In this document: positions 43,204 through 48,620 of the stretch, in pieces
Position numbering within the stretch: position 1 is the first letter of the stretch
Layout: the number at the start of each line of letters is the position of its first letter
NCBI GenBank assembly: GCA_016290145.1
Contig: JAEESX010000003.1
Span: 1 to 48,620 of the forward strand
DNA: 48,620 bases
Reading direction: 5' to 3'
DNA from: Caryophanales bacterium
GTDB taxonomy: Bacteria > Bacillota_I > Bacilli_A > RFN20 > CAG-826
Notes under the pieces: generated by a model
Databases searched by the model: none
What the model was told of the DNA's origin: nothing
The model's input: only the letters and a program-made list of their open reading frames with translations
Translations under genes and position numbers: made by a program

Positions 43204-44277
43204 TTATTCACCAGCCATTTTCATGGATTGGTCATAGTGAATGAGAGCATCGATGATTTCGTCAAGTTCCCCTTCAATGACTCTATCAAGCTTTTGAATT
43301 GTGAAACCAATTCTATGGTCTGTTACACGGTTTTGAGGATAGTTATAAGTTCTGACTTTTTCGGATCTTTCGCCAGTACCAATCTTTAACCTTCTCTCAT
43401 TGCCGATTTCTTCTTGTTGTTTTGCTAATTTATCGGTATACATTTTTGTTCTTAACATTTGCATTGCCAACTCTTTATTTTGGATTTGAGACTTCTCAGT
43501 TTGACATGCAACTACTGTTCCGGTTGGAATGTGGGTAATACGAACTGCGGATTCTGTTTTGTTAACGTTTTGTCCACCAGCACCTTGAGAGTGATAAGTG
43601 TCAATTTGTAAATCGCTTGGGTTAATCTCAATATCAATTTCTTCTGCTTCAGGCATGACTAACACTGTTGCTGTAGATGTGTGGATACGGCCGCTCGCTT
43701 CTGTACGTGGAACACGTTGCACACGATGCGCACCACTTTCAAACTTAAGTTTGGAGAAAACCATTTTGCCACTGATTTTGAATGAAACAAGGGCAAAACC
43801 ACCTGATTCAGATGGACTTTCATCTAATAATTGGATCTTCCATCCTTGAGATTCAGCATATCTTGTATACATACGGAATAAATCACCAGCAAAAATATTG
43901 GCTTCATCACCACCGACAGCGCCTCTAATTTCAACAATGATGTTTTTATCATCATTAGGATCTTTAGGTAAAAGGAGTTCTTTAAGTTGAACTTCTAATT
44001 CTTCCTGTTCAGCAGTTAATCTCTTAACTTCTTCTTTGCCCATTTCAGAAATTTCTGGATCGGAATCGTTTGCCATTTCTCTAGCACCTGCGATTTCTTC
44101 CTCATTCTTTTTATATTTAATATATGTTTCTACTTGTGGGTCTAGATTTGCTCTCTCTTTAGAGATATCACGAAAATGAGCTAAATCTTTCATAACATTT
44201 TCACTAGATAGCTCTTCATCAATCTCTGCTAATCTTTTGATAGCAACTTCTAAACGTTGTCTCATGCTGTCTTCCAT
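43204..44277 (-). CDS. prfA: Peptide chain release factor 1
   Basis: The 357-residue protein has the stop-codon recognition PxT motif in RVPRTEASGRIHTS and the GGQ motif in [13 protein letters not shown]. It terminates translation at UAA and UAG. Having both RF1 and RF2 supports the standard code. GAGGT before the ATG at 44277 supports this start. It is the first gene of a prfA-prmC-rpiB-comFA-comFC run, divergent from dnaX. Confidence 0.97.
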   Translation of the reverse strand: MEDSMRQRLEVAIKRLAEIDEELSSENVMKDLAHFRDISKERANLDPQVETYIKYKKNEEEIAGAREMANDSDPEISEMGKEEVKRLTAEQEELEVQLKELLLPKDPNDDKNIIVEIRGAVGGDEANIFAGDLFRMYTRYAESQGWKIQLLDESPSESGGFALVSFKISGKMVFSKLKFESGAHRVQRVPRTEASGRIHTSTATVLVMPEAEEIDIEINPSDLQIDTYHSQGAGGQNVNKTESAVRITHIPTGTVVACQTEKSQIQNKELAMQMLRTKMYTDKLAKQQEEIGNERRLKIGTGERSEKVRTYNYPQNRVTDHRIGFTIQKLDRVIEGELDEIIDALIHYDQSMKMAGE

Positions 44278-44394
44278 AGTATTACCTCAATTATGGCTTT
44301 ATGTATTGTATCACAATGTTATTATTCTTAAAAATAGTAATCGTTTTTGTATTTAATATTCATATTAAGTCTTTAAGGAAATCTTTCGTTTGTG

Positions 44395-44411
44395 TATAAT
44401 CAAAACAGGTG
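44395..44411 (+). promoter_or_regulatory. dnaX -10 box and ribosome site
   Basis: TATAAT (44395-44400) is followed by AGGTG (44407-44411) 8 nt before the ATG at 44420, so the mRNA leader would be only about 13 nt. Confidence 0.6.
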
Positions 44412-44419
44412 AATACAAA

Positions 44420-46165
44420 ATGGCATATAAAGCTCTTTATCGTACGTATCGTCCAACTACTTTTGAAGAAGTCGCTGGACAACAACATATTGTTAAAACA
44501 ATAAGAAACGCTCTTACAACGGGCAAAATCGCACATGCGTATCTTTTTGCTGGCCCACGTGGTACAGGTAAGACAACCATGGCAAAATTATTAGCTAAAG
44601 CACTTAACTGTGAACACGGAATTGGTTGCCAATGCAATGAATGTAAAAACTGCCAAGCAATTAATGAAGGCACACATCCAGATGTTTTAGAAATCGACGC
44701 AGCCAGTAATAATGGTGTCGATGAGATTAGAGATCTTATTGACAAAGTCAAATACGGCACAATTTTAGGTAAATACAAAGTATATATCATTGATGAGGTT
44801 CATATGATGACTGCTGGTGCATTTAATGCCTTATTAAAGACATTAGAAGAGCCACCAGAACACGTTATTTTCATCTTAGCGACCACTGAACCACACAAAA
44901 TTTTGCCAACCATTTTATCTCGCTGTCAAAGATATGACTTCTCTAAAGTCAGTGACTCAGACATTAGAGAAAGATTGAAAACTATACTTGAAAACGAAAA
45001 CATTGATTATAACGAGGAAGCTATCAACCTCATCATCTCATTAGCAGACGGTGGAATGAGAGATGCACTATCCATCCTCGATCAAGTCCTCGCTTACTCA
45101 GGTGATAAGTTGAGTGTTCAAGATGTGCTCGATATCTTCGCTCTAGAATCAACTGAGGAGAAAATCAACTTGCTGAATTCAATTGTAGACAGCAACGTAA
45201 CAGATATCCTAGGTAGACTCAATGCTTATATCGAGAAAGGAACAGACATAAAACGTTTAACAAATGACTTATTAGTCATTTTGAAAGATGTTCTTATTTA
45301 TAGTTCTTCAAATAACATGAAGTATTTACAAGTGTTAAAAGAAGATGAAGTAATCAAACTTTCCAACAAGATTGATGCCTCAAAAGCGATGGAAATGATC
45401 ACAGTCCTCATGAACACATTAAAGGACTATAAGAACGTTACAGCCATCAATCCACTATTCGAGGTAACATTACTCAAATTAGCATCAATTAAGGCTCAAA
45501 ATGCCCAAAAACCTGCGCAAAATCCAGCTGAATTAAGACCTTTGAGGTACGAAACACCTGCTAGCGCCGGTCCAAGCGAAACACTTCTTAAAAAACACGA
45601 GGAAGAAAGACAAGCAGCCGCGCAACAACCTGTTCCTGAAGTTAAGAAACCAGAACCAGTTATAGAACCAGAAAAACCAAAAGAAACTGTTAGTTTATTT
45701 GATGATGATTCTGTGGCATCCGACGAAAATGTTATTTATATAAATGGTACTGAAGTTGATGACCACTATGAAATAGATGAAAAAACTATGGTTGATATCA
45801 TGGTCATTAGTAAAAAAGATATTAAGAACAACTTGTTAGAAAACTGGAAAAACCTTAAAAGGTTAACAGCACATCCTAAGTTAGGAAAAATAGCAACTAT
45901 GTTAGTTGATGGACACCCATTAGTAGTATCTAACAAAGTTATGGTTCTTGAATATCAATCTGATAATGTCGTTGAGAAGATGAATTTGATTTATAATCAA
46001 AAAGACATTCAAAATGTTATCAGAACAGTATTTGGTAAGAAGATGTTCGTCTATGCAGTTAATAGAAAAGGTTCCATCGACTTACAACAAAAATTTATGA
46101 ACTTATTACAACTCAGTAGGCTTCCAAAAGCTGACACAGTTGAAATTGAATTTATTGGAGATTAG
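44420..46165 (+). CDS. dnaX: DNA polymerase III subunits gamma/tau
   Basis: The start at 44420 (MAYKALYRTYRP) matches the family. The 581-residue protein has Walker A GPRGTGKTT, the zinc module (C...CQCNECKNC), Walker B YIIDEVHMM, the SRC sensor LSRCQRYDF, and domain III. A Pro/Glu-rich linker follows (about residues 375-440), then a C-terminal tau-like domain. It loads the sliding clamp and joins the replicase. No A-rich slippery site for a separate gamma form is obvious. It heads the dnaX-ybaB-recR-tmk-holB cluster. Confidence 0.97.
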   Translation: MAYKALYRTYRPTTFEEVAGQQHIVKTIRNALTTGKIAHAYLFAGPRGTGKTTMAKLLAKALNCEHGIGCQCNECKNCQAINEGTHPDVLEIDAASNNGVDEIRDLIDKVKYGTILGKYKVYIIDEVHMMTAGAFNALLKTLEEPPEHVIFILATTEPHKILPTILSRCQRYDFSKVSDSDIRERLKTILENENIDYNEEAINLIISLADGGMRDALSILDQVLAYSGDKLSVQDVLDIFALESTEEKINLLNSIVDSNVTDILGRLNAYIEKGTDIKRLTNDLLVILKDVLIYSSSNNMKYLQVLKEDEVIKLSNKIDASKAMEMITVLMNTLKDYKNVTAINPLFEVTLLKLASIKAQNAQKPAQNPAELRPLRYETPASAGPSETLLKKHEEERQAAAQQPVPEVKKPEPVIEPEKPKETVSLFDDDSVASDENVIYINGTEVDDHYEIDEKTMVDIMVISKKDIKNNLLENWKNLKRLTAHPKLGKIATMLVDGHPLVVSNKVMVLEYQSDNVVEKMNLIYNQKDIQNVIRTVFGKKMFVYAVNRKGSIDLQQKFMNLLQLSRLPKADTVEIEFIGD

Positions 46166-46169
46166 TTTT

Positions 46170-46475
46170 ATGAACATGCAACAAATGATGATTCAAGCTC
46201 AAAAAATGCAAAGAGAATTAAAGAAAGCAATGGATGAGCTTGCAAAGCAAGAATTCTCAGTTAACAAGAGCGGAGCAGTCACAGTCACAATGATGGGTGA
46301 TGGTTCCCTTAAATCAATTGAAATTGATGATGATGCTTTTGAAAAAGACAACAAAGAAATGATTCAAGACTTAATCGTTATGGGAGTTCAAGAACTCACA
46401 GAAAAGATTGAAGAAGCAAAAGCAGACGTCAACGAAAGAATTACAGGATCACGTTCTGGATTTGGTGGTTTCTAA
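46170..46475 (+). CDS. YbaB/EbfC-family nucleoid-associated protein
   Basis: The start at 46170 (MNMQQMMIQAQKMQRELKKAM) follows TTGGAG and the dnaX stop by 4 nt. The 101-residue protein has the YbaB features: Met/Gln-rich first helix, EFSVNKSGAVTVTMMGDGSLKSIEIDD and a Gly-rich end TGSRSGFGGF. It forms DNA-binding dimers. Its place between dnaX and recR is conserved across bacteria. Confidence 0.95.
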   Translation: MNMQQMMIQAQKMQRELKKAMDELAKQEFSVNKSGAVTVTMMGDGSLKSIEIDDDAFEKDNKEMIQDLIVMGVQELTEKIEEAKADVNERITGSRSGFGGF

Positions 46476-47068
46476 TGGATTTAAAAGCATTAGTTAGACT
46501 TCAAGAATCTTTAGCTAAGCTCCCAAGCATTGGTAAGAAAAGTGCTGAGAGAATGGCTTTTGCCATGCTCGAAATGGAAGATGAAGATTTGAACGAATTT
46601 GCTGATGCAATTAAAGAATTGAAAACCAAAATTCATTTATGCCCAATCTGTGGGAACATCACCGAAGATGATGAATGCTACATCTGCAAAGATGAATCTA
46701 GAGATAGAGAAACCATTCTTGTGGTCTCGTCTCCAAAGGATGTTATTGCATTCGAAAACGCTGAAGGATACCGCGGATTATATCACGTATTAGGTGGAAC
46801 AATTTCTATTTCCAAAGGAAAAGGAATTGAAGACCTCAATATTGCCTCATTAATTAAACGTGTTGAGGAAGATAATATCAAAGAAGTTATTATCGCCACA
46901 AACCCAACAGTTGATGGTGAAACAACCGCTTTATATTTAGCAAAACTATTAGACAACAAAGGCGCCAACGTCACTCGTTTAGCTTATGGATTACCAATGG
47001 GTGGAAACCTTGATTATGCCGATGCATTAACATTAGCAAAAGCTATCGAAGGAAGACGTAAAATCTAG
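46475..47068 (+). CDS. recR: Recombination mediator protein RecR
   Basis: The 197-residue protein has the helix-hairpin-helix region LPSIGKKSAERMAF and the C4 zinc finger CPICGN...CYICKD. The Toprim domain follows (ILVVSSPKDVIAFE, EVIIATNPTVDGETTALYLA). With RecF and RecO it loads RecA at gaps. The ATG shares one base with the ybaB stop (TAATG). Confidence 0.97.
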   Translation: MDLKALVRLQESLAKLPSIGKKSAERMAFAMLEMEDEDLNEFADAIKELKTKIHLCPICGNITEDDECYICKDESRDRETILVVSSPKDVIAFENAEGYRGLYHVLGGTISISKGKGIEDLNIASLIKRVEEDNIKEVIIATNPTVDGETTALYLAKLLDNKGANVTRLAYGLPMGGNLDYADALTLAKAIEGRRKI

Positions 47069-47078
47069 GAGGAACTTT

Positions 47079-47699
47079 ATGTTTATTACTTTAGAAGGAC
47101 CAGAAGGTTCAGGAAAAACTACTGCCGTTGAAGCAGCTGTTAAAAAGCTTGAAGAAATGGGCTATCAAATTGTTCGTACCAGAGAACCAGGAGGAACACC
47201 AATTTCTGAACAAATTCGTAATGTTATCTTAGATAAAGGTAACACAGCGATGGATGGAAGAACTGAAGCACTCCTTTACGCTGCAAGCAGAAGACAACAC
47301 CTTGTAGAAAAGGTTTGGCCTGCTTTAAAAGAAGGCAAAATTGTCATTTGTGATCGTTATTTAGATAGTTCTTTAGCATACCAAGGTGGTGCTAGAGGTT
47401 TAGGTATCGAAGAAGTATTAAACATTAATCTCTTTGCTACAGAAAACACCTGGCCTGATTTAACTCTATTATTCGATATTAAACCAGAGATTGGTTTAGC
47501 AAGAATTAATGCGAATGCGAATAGAGAAGTTAATCGTTTAGATTTAGAAAAAATTGAATTCCATAATAAGGTTAGAGAATCATTTCTTGCTTTAGCAAAA
47601 AGATTCCCAGACCGTTACGTCATTATTGATGCAAGCTTAAGTCGTGATGAAGTAGCAAAAGCAACCATGGAGGCTATTTTGTCCCGCTTATGCAAGTAG
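47079..47699 (+). CDS. tmk: Thymidylate kinase
   Basis: The 206-residue protein has P-loop GPEGSGKTT, the DR(Y/F) motif CDRYLDSSLAYQGGARG and the TREPGGTPISEQIR substrate segment. It phosphorylates dTMP to dTDP. AGGAGG precedes the ATG. Confidence 0.97.
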   Translation: MFITLEGPEGSGKTTAVEAAVKKLEEMGYQIVRTREPGGTPISEQIRNVILDKGNTAMDGRTEALLYAASRRQHLVEKVWPALKEGKIVICDRYLDSSLAYQGGARGLGIEEVLNINLFATENTWPDLTLLFDIKPEIGLARINANANREVNRLDLEKIEFHNKVRESFLALAKRFPDRYVIIDASLSRDEVAKATMEAILSRLCK

Positions 47700-48620
47700 C
47701 AAAATACTTAGAGACAAAACAACCAATTATATATCGTACTTTTGTGCGTTCTTTACAGAACCACCATTTATCTCATGCTTATTTAATTAGCGGAAATCCA
47801 GGTACTCCACTATTACAAGTTGCTAAGTTTTTAGCAAAATCAATACTTTGTGATAATCCAGATCCATTAGCGTGTAATAACTGTATTACTTGCTTACGTG
47901 TGGACGATGAGAATTATCCAGATTTTATTGTTCTTGATGGATCAGCCAAAACCATCAAAAAAGAAGAAGTTGGAAATATAGAGGAACAATTTGAAAAAAC
48001 TGCCTTTGAATCAAAAGGCATTATGATTTATATCATTCACCTTGTTGAAAACATGGGTGTAGAAGCAATCAATAGTATATTGAAGTTCTTAGAAGAACCT
48101 GGAAGCGAGATTTATGCGTTCTTAACAACCAACAATGAGAACAATGTTTTGCCAACAATTATTTCACGTTGCCAATTATTAAGATTGAAACTTGTTAATA
48201 GACAAGAAGTAATTGAAGATGCAATTAGTTTAAATGTTCCACAAGAAGATGCTGAATTACTCTCATACTTCTATGATGATGGCGAACTTATTTACGATAT
48301 CGTAAATGATAAAGAAAAAGTTGATGATTACAAAGATGCGAAAGATGCATTTGTGGACTTCTTAGAAGCCTTGAAAAAAGACGATAAAAGAGAAGCAATT
48401 TATTATGCACAGACATCAATCATCCCATTAGTTAAAACTAAAGAGAGCGCAAGATTCTTCCTTGATATGTTAGTAGAAGGTTTCGAAGACATTCTTAATA
48501 TTCAACAAGGAAAATCGCCAATCTTAAAAAGTTATGATACAATTCTTAAAGAACTTTCCGATAAACTCGCACATGTTGACGAAAGTTTGATTGAAATTTT
48601 AAAAGATAGAAATTTAATAA
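47690..48620 (+). CDS. holB: DNA polymerase III delta' subunit (3' end outside window)
   Basis: The ATG at 47690 lies inside tmk with a 10-nt overlap. The open frame continues to the window edge (310 codons seen, no stop). The protein MQVAKYLETKQPIIYRTF... has the clamp-loader fold: HAYLISGNPGTPLLQ replaces a functional Walker A, CNNCITCLRVDDENYPDF is the zinc region, INSILKFLEEPGSEIYAFLTTNN the switch region, and ISRCQLLRL the SRC motif. Delta' is a non-ATPase clamp-loader subunit. Position after tmk is typical. Confidence 0.92.
   Translation, partial: MQVAKYLETKQPIIYRTFVRSLQNHHLSHAYLISGNPGTPLLQVAKFLAKSILCDNPDPLACNNCITCLRVDDENYPDFIVLDGSAKTIKKEEVGNIEEQFEKTAFESKGIMIYIIHLVENMGVEAINSILKFLEEPGSEIYAFLTTNNENNVLPTIISRCQLLRLKLVNRQEVIEDAISLNVPQEDAELLSYFYDDGELIYDIVNDKEKVDDYKDAKDAFVDFLEALKKDDKREAIYYAQTSIIPLVKTKESARFFLDMLVEGFEDILNIQQGKSPILKSYDTILKELSDKLAHVDESLIEILKDRNLI

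Noticed and set aside
1-48620. Mycoplasma-like code (UGA = Trp)
   Set aside because: TGG encodes Trp, TGA ends several genes cleanly, and both RF1 and RF2 are present with a UGA frameshift switch.
1-48620. Prophage, insertion sequence or integrative element
   Set aside because: No transposase, integrase or phage structural gene and no terminal repeats were found; the tRNA-Ala has no duplicated 3' end nearby.

Overview
The window is an AT-rich, gene-dense segment of a Gram-positive-type (Bacilli/Firmicutes-like) chromosome. Shine-Dalgarno sites are mostly AAGGGG/GGAGG, there are SipW-type secretion genes, lipoproteins with lipoboxes, comFA/comFC, and an uncultured-gut-lineage flavour (relatives of Erysipelotrichia, Acholeplasma or RF39 are plausible; this taxonomic guess is weak). 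The code is standard: prfB is present with a UGA-dependent programmed frameshift and Trp is encoded by TGG, so Mycoplasma-type UGA=Trp decoding is excluded.

Layout. 1-8.9 kb: end of a GH2 glycosidase, small membrane proteins, a ROK sugar kinase, an AraC regulator, an ArsB/SLC13-type permease, a tandem GNAT acetyltransferase, and a flotillin with a small companion. 9-26.7 kb is an accessory, surface-oriented region. It holds two tandem secreted paralogues, a TMEM86/YhhN-like membrane protein, an S41-like lipoprotein, a membrane-anchored protein, a ~1.05 kb structured non-coding RNA, a PlsC acyltransferase fused to a zinc ribbon, an M6 metalloprotease lipoprotein, a third secreted paralogue, and a c-di-GMP-I riboswitch-controlled operon. 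That operon encodes a SipW-type substrate, a SipW-like signal peptidase and a fourth, shorter paralogue. An Ig-like lipoprotein and a decayed secreted-protein gene follow. 26.7-33.4 kb: a three-gene ABC transporter, tRNA-Ala(CGC), a Y-family polymerase with a YolD-like partner, an M29 aminopeptidase, a multi-span membrane protein and secG. 33.4-48.6 kb is housekeeping: uvrB, a YitT-family gene, prfB, secA, comFC, comFA, rpiB, prmC and prfA on the minus strand, then dnaX-ybaB-recR-tmk-holB on the plus strand.

The most striking object is the minus-strand RNA at about 17029-15984. It has its own promoter and intrinsic terminator and no credible ORF. It contains three copies, ~300 nt apart, of a hairpin module whose stems vary by compensatory changes. 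I could not assign it to a known class from memory. The second is the riboswitch-SipW operon, which ties c-di-GMP to export of extracellular proteins that are homologous to secreted proteins encoded up to about 15 kb away. Several genes (GNAT, YhhN-like, PlsC fusion, ABC ATPase, Y-polymerase) have a -10 box 6-11 nt before the start codon and no Shine-Dalgarno site, suggesting leaderless mRNAs.
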